Assembly (NCBI GenBank): GCA_965213905.1
Contig: OZ243922.1
Coordinates: forward strand, 2,232,001 to 2,296,000
Length of the DNA stretch: 64,000 bases
From: SIRX01 sp965213905
GTDB lineage: Bacteria > Actinomycetota > Rubrobacteria > Rubrobacterales > Rubrobacteraceae
Direction of reading: 5' to 3'
Shown here: positions 8,404 to 15,937 of the stretch, one piece after another
How positions within the stretch are numbered: the stretch's first letter is position 1
How the letters are laid out: each line of letters begins with the position of its first letter
Program-made: the position numbers and the translations under genes
The notes under the pieces: model-generated
Seen by the model: only the letters and a program-made list of their open reading frames with translations
What the model was told of the DNA's origin: nothing
Databases searched by the model: none

Positions 8404-9478
8404 GCAGGTTCTGGGTGCGGCGTTGCTCGCGGAGGAGGTTGAGGGTCTTCATCTGGATCTGGCGGACGCGCTCGCGGGTGATGTCGAACTCGCGGCCGAC
8501 TTCTTCCAGGGTGCGGGGCCGGTCGTCTTTCATCCCGAAGCGCAACTCGATGATTTGGCGCTCCCTCTCCGGCAGCTCGTTTAGCGCCTCCCGCAAGTGC
8601 GACTTCAAGAGCGAGTCGGATACGGCGTCTGTCGGGGTGATAGTCGCCACGTCCTCCAGGAAGTCTCCCAGCTCCGAAGAGTCTTCTTCGCCGACCGGCG
8701 TTTCGAGGCTGATGGATCTCTGGCTGATCTCCCGCAGCCGCAGTATCTCTTCGATCCCAATGCTGAGTTCCAGCCCGATTTCTTCGTCGAAGGGCTCGCG
8801 GCCTAGCTGCTGGGTCATGCGGCGGTGGGTGCGGTGGAACTTGTTGACCTTCTCGACCATGTGGACCGGAATGCGGATCGTGCGGCCCTTATCCGCTATA
8901 GCGCGGGTTATGGCCTGCCGGATCCACCACGTCGCGTAAGTCGAGAACTTGTAACCTTTTGTGTGATCAAACTTCTCCGCCGCCCGGATAAGTCCCAGGT
9001 TGCCCTCCTGGATGAGGTCCAGAAACGAGACCCCCCGGTTGCGGTATTTCTTGGCGATGGAAACGACGAGTCGCAGGTTCGCCTCGACGAGACGGTCTTT
9101 GGAGCGTCTACAACCGCGGGCGATGCCTTTCGCCAGACGGATCTCATCCGCGTGGGTGAGCAACCTTACCCGCCCGATCTCCGCCAGGTACATCCTTATG
9201 GAATCTCCGGTGGCGACGGCGTGGGCGATTTGGGTCGTAGGAGCCTCCGGTGCCACCGCTTTGCTCCGGACCGGCGCGGCCTCTTCTGCTTCACCTTCTA
9301 CGATGGATATCTCTTCTTCCTCCAGTGCGGCGTAGAATTCTTCGATCTCCGCAGCCGAGAGGTCCCCCCCCTGAACGAGCTCGGCGACCTCCTCCATACT
9401 GACGAATCCCTGACTTTTTCCTCGACTCAAAAGCTCGTCCGTGCGTTCCGTCAGCATCATGGTGTTCTCGGCCGCCAT
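8387..9478 (-). CDS. rpoD: primary RNA polymerase sigma factor (RpoD/HrdB type)
   Basis: A group 1-like sigma-70 factor of 363 residues. An acidic N-terminal region holds a short 1.1-like segment. Region 1.2 is DSIRMYLAEIGRV. Region 2 contains LIQEGNLGLIRAAEKFD and the -10 recognition helix with TYATWWIRQAI. Region 3 follows, then region 4 with the helix-turn-helix RTLEEVGREFDITRERVRQI for the -35 element. Conserved region 2 residues fit recognition of TATAAT-like boxes seen across the window. AGGAG lies six bases before ATG 9478. Absence of a long non-conserved region fits actinobacterial principal sigma factors. Confidence 0.9.
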   Translation of the reverse strand: MAAENTMMLTERTDELLSRGKSQGFVSMEEVAELVQGGDLSAAEIEEFYAALEEEEISIVEGEAEEAAPVRSKAVAPEAPTTQIAHAVATGDSIRMYLAEIGRVRLLTHADEIRLAKGIARGCRRSKDRLVEANLRLVVSIAKKYRNRGVSFLDLIQEGNLGLIRAAEKFDHTKGYKFSTYATWWIRQAITRAIADKGRTIRIPVHMVEKVNKFHRTHRRMTQQLGREPFDEEIGLELSIGIEEILRLREISQRSISLETPVGEEDSSELGDFLEDVATITPTDAVSDSLLKSHLREALNELPERERQIIELRFGMKDDRPRTLEEVGREFDITRERVRQIQMKTLNLLREQRRTQNLREYIQ

Positions 9479-9500
9479 CTATCTCCTCTCTCGGAACAGA

Positions 9501-9523
9501 GCTGCTGCCCGTGTAACAGCAGC
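9501..9523 (-). other. hairpin in the sigma-factor leader
   Basis: Seven-base perfect arms (9501-9507 and 9517-9523) with a nine-base loop lie 23 bases upstream of the sigma-factor start codon. There is no following T-run in the sense direction, so it may be an mRNA 5' structure rather than a terminator. Confidence 0.35.
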
Positions 9524-9685
9524 CCCGCTGAACACTACAGATATCGTTATTTATTAAATTTCTGTGAAAACGACGGGCGTAGACTAACACACCGTATATA
9601 GGCAGTCACAGCAAATCGTATCCATTTTTGGGTGTTTTTATTTACAATAACTTTCTTGCACACCATACTCCATATATTTCGAGGG

Positions 9686-9718
9686 TGTTTCGGTGCTGTT
9701 TCGGTATTGTTTCGCCGG
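9686..9718 (+). repeat. three tandem 11-bp repeats, candidate operator
   Basis: TGTTTCGG recurs at 9686, 9697 and (as TGTTTCGC) 9708, exactly 11 bases apart. The array spans about -80 to -48 relative to the predicted murE transcription start, a usual position for an activator or cooperative repressor, in the divergent region between the sigma-factor gene and murE. Helical-phase spacing supports a protein-binding array. The binding protein is unknown. Confidence 0.5.
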
Positions 9719-9753
9719 AGTTTTGTAGCGGGTGTACGGCCATCCGGCCTTGC

Positions 9754-9759
9754 TACACT
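9754..9759 (+). promoter_or_regulatory. -10 box of murE
   Basis: TACACT with its first base 13 bases before the ATG at 9767 predicts transcription starting at or next to the A of the start codon, a leaderless message. Confidence 0.5.
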
Positions 9760-9766
9760 ACCCGGT

Positions 9767-11236
9767 ATGATCCTGGATAAAGCAAAGCTGGAGAAGGTCC
9801 TGGGTGTCCGGGTCCCCGCCGGCGCCACGGTGTCGGGGGTTACGCAGGACTCGCGCGCGGTGGAGCCCGGCCATGCTTTCGTGGCCGTCCCCGGTTTCAG
9901 GCGTAACGGCGCCGAGTTCGCCGGGGAGGCTTTACGTCGGGGGGCTTCCTTAATCGTCTCCGAAAGCGAAGTCCCCGGTGCGGCCGCGGCCGGCGGGAAC
10001 GCGGTCACCGTTCCCGACGCCCGCGACGCCTTGGCGGGGCTTGCTTGCGCGGTGTTCGGAGACCCCTCCGGGAAGCTGGAAGTCTACGGTGTGACCGGCA
10101 CGAACGGCAAGACGACGACCTCTTACGCGCTGCACGCGATACTGGCCGGCGTTTACGGTGAAGAGGCGTGCGGCCTCATGACGACTGCGGGGAACACAAT
10201 CGCTGGGGAGCCTTGCGGGGCGGAGCGTACGACCCCCGAAGCCCCCGAAGTACAGCGAACGCTCGCCGAGATGGTCGAAAAAGGCGTTCGAAAGGTCGTG
10301 ATGGAGGTTTCGTCGCACGGCATCGCGTTGCGGCGCGTATCCGGAACCCGGTTTGCCGGGGCGCTCTTCACAAACCTCACCCGGGACCACCTCGACCTCC
10401 ACGGTACGATGGAGGAGTACTACAAAACAAAGCGCGAACTCCACCGCACCGCCCGGGGTCCCAGGCTCGCAAACGCCGACGACCCCTGGGGCCGGCGGCT
10501 CGCGAGGGAGGTAGAAGGGGTAGAAACCTTCGGCACTGGAGAAGACGCCGATCATCGCATATCAGATGTCAGGGCCGTTCCCGAGGGCACCGCTTTTACC
10601 CTCGGCCACCCGGGAGGACATCTCGGCCTACAGACCCCTTTGCTGGGCGCTTACAACGTCCTCAACGTCGCCGGGGCGGCGGCGCTCGCCCTGGCTGCGG
10701 GTGTAGAAGGGGAGGCGGTGGTGCGGGCGGCACGGAAAATGCCGCAGGTTCCGGGGAGGTTTGAGCGGGTCGCGCGGGGTAGAGACTTCGAGGTCATCGT
10801 AGACTACGCGCACACCGACGTGGGGCTCGCGGCCTCCCTAGAGGTGGCCCGCGACGTGGCGGACTCGAACGGTGCTTCCGGGCGCGTCATATGCGTCTTC
10901 GGCGCCGCCGGAGATCGGGACGGGGCCAAACGGCCTTTAATGGGCGGGGTGGCGTCCAGGTTGGCCGACCGGGGCATCGTTACCACAGACGACGCCTACT
11001 CCGAGGACCCGGAGAAAATAGCCCGGGAGGTCGCGTCGGGCGCGGACCCGGAGAAGATCGAGGTAGTGCTGGATCGCCGGAAGGCGATAGAGCGGGCGTT
11101 GCGGGAAGCCCGGCGGGGTGACGTAGTGGTGGTCGCCGGGAAAGGACACGAGCGGGTCCAGCACTTGCCGGAAGGTGACGTGCCGTTCCACGACGCGGGC
11201 GTGGTCAGAGAAATCCTGGCCGGGCTGGAAGGATGA
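9767..11236 (+). CDS. murE: UDP-N-acetylmuramoyl-tripeptide synthetase
   Basis: A Mur ligase of 489 residues. The N-terminal UDP-binding domain contains VTQDSR. The ATP-binding P-loop GTNGKTTT is at about residue 111, the central domain has TRDHLDLHGT with the carbamylated-lysine region, and the C-terminal ligase domain begins around DYAHTD. It adds the third amino acid to UDP-MurNAc-L-Ala-D-Glu in the cytoplasm. The amino-acid selectivity motif, DNPR in meso-diaminopimelate enzymes, is replaced by DDAY at about residue 407, so L-lysine or another amino acid is more likely. The frame is open upstream to 9632, but the -10 box and domain start support ATG 9767. Confidence 0.9.
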   Translation: MILDKAKLEKVLGVRVPAGATVSGVTQDSRAVEPGHAFVAVPGFRRNGAEFAGEALRRGASLIVSESEVPGAAAAGGNAVTVPDARDALAGLACAVFGDPSGKLEVYGVTGTNGKTTTSYALHAILAGVYGEEACGLMTTAGNTIAGEPCGAERTTPEAPEVQRTLAEMVEKGVRKVVMEVSSHGIALRRVSGTRFAGALFTNLTRDHLDLHGTMEEYYKTKRELHRTARGPRLANADDPWGRRLAREVEGVETFGTGEDADHRISDVRAVPEGTAFTLGHPGGHLGLQTPLLGAYNVLNVAGAAALALAAGVEGEAVVRAARKMPQVPGRFERVARGRDFEVIVDYAHTDVGLAASLEVARDVADSNGASGRVICVFGAAGDRDGAKRPLMGGVASRLADRGIVTTDDAYSEDPEKIAREVASGADPEKIEVVLDRRKAIERALREARRGDVVVVAGKGHERVQHLPEGDVPFHDAGVVREILAGLEG

Positions 11237-11274
11237 ACGGGCCAGGCTAATAGGCCAGGCCGATAGGAGGCAGC

Positions 11275-11535
11275 GTGCAAAAAGAGAACAAAACCGAGAT
11301 CGTGCGGCGGCTCAAAAGCGTAGAAGGCCACGTGCGGGGGATAGTAAAGATGGTAGATGAGGGGGACGTTTCCTACGCCGACGTGGTGCAGCAGACAAAC
11401 GCCGTGTTCTCGGCCGTGCGGCGCATAAACACGCTGTTGCTGAAGGATTACGTGGAGGAGCGCGCCGCCGGGGACGGGGCCTCCGAAGAGACGCTAAAAG
11501 ACCTCGCAAAAGCCATAGATCGGGTGACCAAATAG
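11275..11535 (+). CDS. CsoR/FrmR-family regulator lacking the metal ligands
   Basis: An 86-residue all-helical protein that matches the DUF156 (CsoR/RcnR/FrmR) fold through RLKSVEGHVRGIVKMV and the following helix. Family members are tetrameric repressors that sense Cu, Ni or aldehydes through a Cys-His-Cys set. Here the three positions appear to be Tyr, Tyr and Arg, so metal sensing by the usual site is not expected. GTG at 11275 follows AGGAGG by four bases. It starts 38 bases after murE and overlaps the next gene by one base, so it is the first gene of a small operon. Confidence 0.7.
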   Translation: MQKENKTEIVRRLKSVEGHVRGIVKMVDEGDVSYADVVQQTNAVFSAVRRINTLLLKDYVEERAAGDGASEETLKDLAKAIDRVTK

Positions 11536-11786
11536 TGAACCGCCTGCCTCCCAAAGCGTTGCTGGCCGTGCTCGTTCTCACCGTACCGCTCGTGGTGGTC
11601 TTGGCGGCCGTGGCGTCCGTGATCCTTTTTCGGGCCGGGTACGGTCCTTTGACGTGGGGCGTCGCGCCTTTTCTGGTTTCTTTGCTAATCTCGGTGGTCC
11701 TGGGCGTGGTACTCGGCCGGGCCGCGAGCAAGCCGGACGGCGGCCCGAGGGGTGAGAAATCCCCCGGCCGCCGGAATGATGTATAG
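11535..11786 (+). CDS. small two-helix membrane protein
   Basis: An 83-residue protein with two membrane segments near residues 8-31 and 39-62, and a short basic, Gly/Pro-rich cytoplasmic tail. I recognise no family. The GTG start overlaps the stop of the CsoR-like gene (TAGTG), implying translational coupling. Its function could be linked to that regulator, but nothing in the sequence shows this. Confidence 0.55.
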   Translation: MNRLPPKALLAVLVLTVPLVVVLAAVASVILFRAGYGPLTWGVAPFLVSLLISVVLGVVLGRAASKPDGGPRGEKSPGRRNDV

Positions 11787-11796
11787 TCCGAAACTC

Positions 11797-12090
11797 ATGG
11801 AAGGCCGCGGAGAAAACCCCCGGATCGAAAAGCTGGAAGCCCAAATAGGCGAGCTAGAAGGCCTCGCCGACGACCTCGGAAACGTCCCGGACGAAGCCCT
11901 GATCTCGACTCTGGGCCGCGCCGTGGAATTGTTGAGGGAGGTCAATACGGGCATAGAAGGCGGCATAAAGTCCCTGGGGGCAGAGTCGCGCGAGGTAGAA
12001 GAACTCCTGAACCCGCTAGACCTCAGCGAATTCGACGATGCGCTCGGAGAACTGGAAAAGCGGCGGGACGCCGGTGAGCCCGGTCCCTGA
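11797..12090 (+). CDS. hypothetical coiled-coil protein
   Basis: A 97-residue acidic helical protein, with heptad-like Leu spacing in the IEKLEAQIGELEGLADDL region and again near its end. No family is recognised. ATG 11797 is preferred over the upstream in-frame GTG at 11752 because a TATAGT box at 11782-11787 predicts transcription starting about three bases before ATG 11797. The 3' end overlaps the start of pyrE by 17 bases, which suggests cotranslation with pyrE. Confidence 0.5.
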   Translation: MEGRGENPRIEKLEAQIGELEGLADDLGNVPDEALISTLGRAVELLREVNTGIEGGIKSLGAESREVEELLNPLDLSEFDDALGELEKRRDAGEPGP

Positions 12091-12601
12091 CCTCGCCCGC
12101 CGCGTAAGGGAAGCGGCCCTTCTGGAAGGTGATTTCCTGCTTTCTAGCGGGAAACGTAGCAGCTTCTATGTAGACAAGTACCTATTCTCTACCGAGCCGG
12201 ATCTCCTGCGGGAAGTAGCCGGGACGCTCGCCCGAACGCTGCCCGACGGGGTGGACCGGCTGGCCGGCATCGAGCTCGGGGCGGTACCGCTGGTTACGGC
12301 CGTCGCCCTTCACACAGGCCTTCCGTATATTATCGTCCGCAAGTCGGCCAAGGAATACGGCACGGGGAAAGGTGTGGAAGGACGCCTCGAAGCCGGGGAG
12401 CGGGTGGCCCTGATCGAGGACGTGGTTACCACCGGAACCCAAGCCGTGGAAGCCGCCCGCCGATTGTCCGGTGCGGATATTGAAGTCGCAAAAATCTCTG
12501 CGGTCCTGGATCGCCGGGAAGAAGCTTCCGGGTATCTGGAGGAGTTCCTTTTCGGGGCACTGCTTAGAATGGACGATCTGCGGGTAGACAATGACTGTTG
12601 A
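12074..12601 (+). CDS. pyrE: orotate phosphoribosyltransferase
   Basis: Catalyses orotate plus PRPP to orotidine 5'-phosphate in pyrimidine synthesis. The type I phosphoribosyltransferase PRPP-binding loop IEDVVTTGTQ is present, and the N-terminal LSSGKRSSFYVDKY matches the OPRT substrate-binding segment. From GTG 12074 the protein has 175 residues, which is usual for a short OPRT. Start choice is supported by the spacing to the conserved GDFLLSSG segment. pyrF lies just beyond hup, so the last two steps of UMP synthesis are encoded within 2 kb. Confidence 0.9.
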   Translation: MSPVPDLARRVREAALLEGDFLLSSGKRSSFYVDKYLFSTEPDLLREVAGTLARTLPDGVDRLAGIELGAVPLVTAVALHTGLPYIIVRKSAKEYGTGKGVEGRLEAGERVALIEDVVTTGTQAVEAARRLSGADIEVAKISAVLDRREEASGYLEEFLFGALLRMDDLRVDNDC

Positions 12602-12626
12602 GACGCTATGAGGTGTTTGTTATAGT
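12598..12626 (+). promoter_or_regulatory. promoter of hup
   Basis: TTGAGA at 12598-12603 and TATAGT at 12621-12626 are separated by exactly 17 bases. The predicted start point, near 12633, coincides with the ATG of a short upstream reading frame. Confidence 0.7.
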
Positions 12627-12633
12627 CCTCTGG

Positions 12634-12693
12634 ATGAGTTCGGGGGAAGGCAAAGGCAAGCGAGACAGGGAGGTAAAAAGAATATGGCACTAA
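12634..12693 (+). CDS. leaderless upstream ORF overlapping hup
   Basis: A 19-codon frame, MSSGEGKGKRDREVKRIWH, starts at the predicted transcription start of hup. It ends with a TAA inside the first codons of hup (10-base overlap, ATGGCACTAA). It is highly charged. Its position suggests translational coupling with, or regulation of, hup. It could also be fortuitous, since hup has its own AGGGAGGT at 12666-12673. Confidence 0.35.
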   Translation: MSSGEGKGKRDREVKRIWH

Positions 12694-12962
12694 ACAAGAC
12701 GCAGTTGATCGAGAGGATCGCCAACGGGACCGATAGCTCCAAGAGCGAGGCCCAGAAGTTCTTCGATCAGTTCGTTAGTACGGTCGAGAACGCCCTCAAA
12801 AACGGCGAGGAAGTTCAGATCACCGGCTTCGGCAAGTTCTACGTACAGCAACGAGATTCCCGAGAGGGTATCAACCCGCAGACAAAGCAGAAGATGACGA
12901 TCCCCGCGTCCAAGGTGCCAAAGTTCACCGCCGGGAACGCGCTCAAAGACTCGGTCAAGTAA
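12684..12962 (+). CDS. hup: DNA-binding protein HU
   Basis: A 92-residue histone-like protein. The N-terminal helical dimerisation part is MALNKTQLIERIA, followed by the family signature FGKFYVQQRDSREGINPQT in the DNA-binding beta-arm region. HU binds and bends DNA without strong sequence preference and organises the nucleoid. It lacks the long Lys/Ala-rich C-terminal tail of mycobacterial HupB. Strong features surround it: a consensus promoter, a short upstream ORF and a strong terminator, so it appears to be transcribed alone. Confidence 0.94.
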   Translation: MALNKTQLIERIANGTDSSKSEAQKFFDQFVSTVENALKNGEEVQITGFGKFYVQQRDSREGINPQTKQKMTIPASKVPKFTAGNALKDSVK

Positions 12963-12981
12963 CCGCAGGAAATTTTCACCG

Positions 12982-13013
12982 GGCCGCAGGCTACTAGCCT
13001 GCGGCCTTTTCTT
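12982..13013 (+). terminator. rho-independent terminator of hup
   Basis: A perfect 11-base-pair GC-rich stem (12982-12992 with 12996-13006) and a three-base loop are followed by TTTTCTT. Confidence 0.9.
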
Positions 13014-13039
13014 ACCCCCAGAATAGTGGACTGGCAAAT

Positions 13040-13885
13040 TTGCAGGCGCTGGTAGACTCCGCCCGCCGTAAAGAAAGCGTCCTAGTGGCGGGTCTCGACC
13101 CGTCGCCGGGGCGTTTACCGGCGGAGATCTCAGATCTAGGTCTCCCGGAGCACCTCGCGGCCTACGAGTTCTGCAGGGGCGTTATGGAGTCTACCGCGGC
13201 CGAAATATCGGCCGTAAAACTCCAGTCGGCGTACTTCGAGAGGCTGGGGCCGCCGGGGGCAAAGGCTTACGCGGACCTCATAAAAGACGCGGCGGAACTC
13301 GGCCTGCCAACCATCGCGGACGTGAAACGTGGCGATATAGGAACCGTCGCCGGGGCGTACGCCGAGGCCCACCTCTCCACGTACGGCGCAACTTGTGTGA
13401 CGGTGAACCCCTACATGGGCGAAGATGCCCTGGTGCCGTTTCTGGAAGAGGTGCGGCGCCTGAACCTCGGAGGAGGGGTGTTCGCGCTCGTCGCAACCTC
13501 AAACCCCTCCGCCTCGGGGGTGCAAAGCGCCACCAACCCGCCACTCTACGAAGTCGTGGCGAAGCTCATCAAGGAGTTGGGAGATAAATCCAGAGAGCGC
13601 CCGGACATCGGCGCGGTAGTCGGGGTGACACGGCCCGAGATAGGGCGCCGGGTAAGGGAGATACTGCCGGGAGAAATATTTCTAGCGCCGGGTTACGGGG
13701 CCCAGGGTGGCGGCGTTTCGGGGGTGAAGTCCCTACTGGACAAAGAAGGCGGGGGGGTTCTGGTAAACAGCAGCCGGGATATTCTCTACGCCTACGAAGG
13801 GTCCGAAACAGGCTACCGGGACGCCGCCCGGGGGGCCGTCCGGGCGGCAAAGCGCGGGTTGCAAAGTATCGGGACGCACCTCTAG
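13040..13885 (+). CDS. pyrF: orotidine 5'-phosphate decarboxylase (type 2)
   Basis: Converts OMP to UMP in the cytoplasm. The catalytic ADVKRGDIG motif and the VAGLDPSPGRLP N-terminus match the longer type 2 OMPDC family found in actinobacteria and archaea. The 281-residue length also fits type 2 rather than the roughly 230-residue type 1. The proposed start is TTG 13040, since the conserved substrate-binding LDPSPG lies only 20 residues in. It follows the hup terminator and so needs its own promoter; none with a clear match was seen. Confidence 0.88.
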   Translation: MQALVDSARRKESVLVAGLDPSPGRLPAEISDLGLPEHLAAYEFCRGVMESTAAEISAVKLQSAYFERLGPPGAKAYADLIKDAAELGLPTIADVKRGDIGTVAGAYAEAHLSTYGATCVTVNPYMGEDALVPFLEEVRRLNLGGGVFALVATSNPSASGVQSATNPPLYEVVAKLIKELGDKSRERPDIGAVVGVTRPEIGRRVREILPGEIFLAPGYGAQGGGVSGVKSLLDKEGGGVLVNSSRDILYAYEGSETGYRDAARGAVRAAKRGLQSIGTHL

Positions 13886-13930
13886 AACTTTCTTGCTGGC
13901 GGGCCCAGATCGCCGGGGCCGAAAATGGTT

Positions 13931-14023
13931 CTAGAAGAGGTGGAGGACGGCGAAGATCGTCACCACTATAGTCGCCAGGGTTATTACCACGCCGAAAAGC
14001 TGTACCAGGCTTTCTCTTTTCAT
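13931..14023 (-). CDS. 30-residue single-helix membrane protein
   Basis: A short frame starts at an ATG six bases after a good AAGGAG. The peptide has a basic N-terminus (MKRESL) and one continuous hydrophobic helix covering residues 7-29, ending at TAG. It lies downstream of the thioredoxin-fold gene on the same strand and may be cotranscribed. The strong ribosome binding site and clean membrane segment argue for a real small membrane protein. The function is unknown. Confidence 0.5.
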   Translation of the reverse strand: MKRESLVQLFGVVITLATIVVTIFAVLHLF

Positions 14024-14103
14024 GATCTCCTTCCAAAGTCTAAGTCTTTTAGTTCGGGTCGTTCTGAGTTTATTCGCCCGCCGCCGGATCAAGCGAAGTT
14101 CAT

Positions 14104-14619
14104 TTAAAGCGCCTCTATCGTTTCTTTCAGAACCTTCTTGTTCTCTTCGTAGTAGTTATTGTAGTAATTGTCCAGCACCAGTTCGATCTCGTCGTTTTTT
14201 ATTACGAATATCCTCGGCACCCGCTTGACGTTGTAGATCGAAGTCAACTTTCCGCTGGAGTCCAGAAGTACGTTGTAGGGAACCTCTCCGTAGTCGTCGG
14301 GGATGTTGCTCACGTACACGGCGGCGAACGTTACGTCTTCGTCCGCATATTCCCGGGCCATCCGCGAGAAATCTTCTTTGACCATGCTCGAACCCTGGTT
14401 TAGGGTACTCCAGAAAGTCAGCACGTAAGCCCCATCTTCCGAAAGCCGGAATTTATCGCCTTTCAAGGTTTCGGCGGTGAACTGCTGGACGTTTTCTCCC
14501 TCGTTCGGGGCGGGCTGCGGTAGCGTGAGGTTCCCCGTGCCGGTCTCCGGCGAGCCGTAAGACCGCCAGCCGACGGCCAGGACGAGCACCAGAACGACCA
14601 CGACAAAGAGACGTTTCAC
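14104..14619 (-). CDS. membrane-anchored thioredoxin-fold (TlpA/AhpC-like) protein without active-site cysteines
   Basis: A 171-residue protein with an N-terminal membrane anchor (residues 4-19) and an extracytoplasmic AhpC/TlpA-type domain. The order LTFWSTLNQGSS, then VPYNVLLDSSGKLTSIYNV and VPRIFVIKN, follows the TlpA fold. In thiol oxidoreductases the FWSTLNQGSS position reads FWATWCPPC. Both cysteines are absent here, so a redox role at that site is not expected. GTG at 14619 is the start. It is divergent from the carboxypeptidase gene and upstream of the 30-residue membrane protein. Confidence 0.7.
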   Translation of the reverse strand: MKRLFVVVVLVLVLAVGWRSYGSPETGTGNLTLPQPAPNEGENVQQFTAETLKGDKFRLSEDGAYVLTFWSTLNQGSSMVKEDFSRMAREYADEDVTFAAVYVSNIPDDYGEVPYNVLLDSSGKLTSIYNVKRVPRIFVIKNDEIELVLDNYYNNYYEENKKVLKETIEAL

Positions 14620-14684
14620 GGCGCTAACGGATGGGAGAGGTCGAAAGATTCATGGCCGGGAGATTATATCCCCGTCCGGAACGC

Positions 14685-14712
14685 TTGTCCCGAAGCCCCG
14701 AATATCTATACT
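14685..14712 (+). promoter_or_regulatory. promoter of the D,D-carboxypeptidase gene
   Basis: TTGTCC at 14685-14690 and TATACT at 14707-14712 are spaced by 16 bases. The predicted start point is near 14719, just before the TTG at 14723. Confidence 0.6.
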
Positions 14713-14722
14713 CTTGTGGCCT

Positions 14723-15907
14723 TTGAACTCTTTGCGTATAAAAACCGTCGTTTTCGTAGTAGTGCTCGTCCTGCTCCCGCTGTACGGGATGCAGCCGGCT
14801 GCCGCCCAACCCCCCGAATCCCCAGAGTCCCCCGAGTCCGGCGGGGTCGGCCGGTCATCGGCCCCGGAGGTGGCGGCCCGGGCGTGGGCGTTGACGGACG
14901 TCCGTACCGGCGAGGTACTAGCGGGGAAGAATTCTTCCAGGGAGCTCCCGATGGCTTCTACCACCAAGATCATGCTGGCCCTCGTAACGCTCGAAGAGTC
15001 AAACCTCGACGAAGAAGTCACCATCTCCCAAAAAGCCGCCTCCTACGCGACACCGGCGTACAGCAATGTGGGCCTCTTTGCCGGGGATACTTTGAGCGTC
15101 CGGGAGCTTTTGATGGCCTCGCTAATATCTTCCGGCGACGACGCGGCCCGCGCCCTGGCCGAGCACCTGGGTGACGGCGACGCCGGGAGACTGGTCGAGA
15201 AGATGAACCGCGAGGCCGGAGAGCTCGGGCTCGAAGACACCCACTTCGAGAACGCGGTGGGCTTCGACGCCCGCGACCACCACTCCAGCGCCCGGGACCT
15301 GGCGGAGATGGCCCGCGCCGCTATGGAGTACCCGGAGTTCCGCGAGCTGGTCGCGACTACCGAGACCAGCATCACCACCCGGGACCGCACGATACCGCTC
15401 GTCAACACGAACGAGCTACTTCTCACCTACGGCCCCACAACCGGCGTCAAAACGGGCACCACGCCCGCCGCCGGGCCAAGCCTCGTGTCGGCCGCCGAGT
15501 CCGGAAACGAGTCCTACATAACGGTCGTGTTGGACGACGAGCAGCGCTTTATAGACTCGGCGGCGCTTTTAGAGTACGGGTTCGAGGCTTACGACCGCCG
15601 GAACCTGGCCTCGGAGGGCGAGCAATACGCGAAAGTAGGCGTGCCGTACCGGCGGGGCCAAGAGATAGACCTGATCGCCGAAAAGGACGTGCCGGGCCTG
15701 GTAGAAGGGAAGCCGGACGTAGAGCGCGAGGCCAACGTCCGGGAGAAGTTGCCGGGCTCGATTCGCCCCGGCGCGAAGCTCGGGGAGCTCGTCGTAAAGG
15801 TGGATGGTGAGCGCGTGGGGACGTCGGCGTTGGTTGCCCGGAAGGGGTACGGGGAAGCCTCCGTCGGTGAGAAGGTGTGGTATACCGTGGAGGGAATTTT
15901 CGAGTAA
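14723..15907 (+). CDS. D-alanyl-D-alanine carboxypeptidase (DacA/DacF, peptidase S11)
   Basis: A low-molecular-weight PBP that trims the terminal D-Ala of peptidoglycan side chains outside the membrane. An N-terminal signal peptide ends near PAAAQ. The catalytic motifs are STTK (in PMASTTKIM), SSGDDAA as the SxN-equivalent region, and KTGTTPAAG. A C-terminal beta-rich PBP5-like domain follows. The segment after the signal peptide has a short Pro/Glu/Ser repeat. Start TTG 14723 (394 residues) is chosen because it lies just after the predicted transcription start; TTG 14714 is also in frame. Confidence 0.9.
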   Translation: MNSLRIKTVVFVVVLVLLPLYGMQPAAAQPPESPESPESGGVGRSSAPEVAARAWALTDVRTGEVLAGKNSSRELPMASTTKIMLALVTLEESNLDEEVTISQKAASYATPAYSNVGLFAGDTLSVRELLMASLISSGDDAARALAEHLGDGDAGRLVEKMNREAGELGLEDTHFENAVGFDARDHHSSARDLAEMARAAMEYPEFRELVATTETSITTRDRTIPLVNTNELLLTYGPTTGVKTGTTPAAGPSLVSAAESGNESYITVVLDDEQRFIDSAALLEYGFEAYDRRNLASEGEQYAKVGVPYRRGQEIDLIAEKDVPGLVEGKPDVEREANVREKLPGSIRPGAKLGELVVKVDGERVGTSALVARKGYGEASVGEKVWYTVEGIFE

Positions 15908-15937
15908 GTTCGAAAAGGGGAGAGAAGGGAACCGAAG

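Noticed and set aside
9632..9766. N-terminal extension of murE
   Set aside because: It would include the -10 box and a hydrophobic segment not found in Mur ligases; ATG 9767 is better placed.
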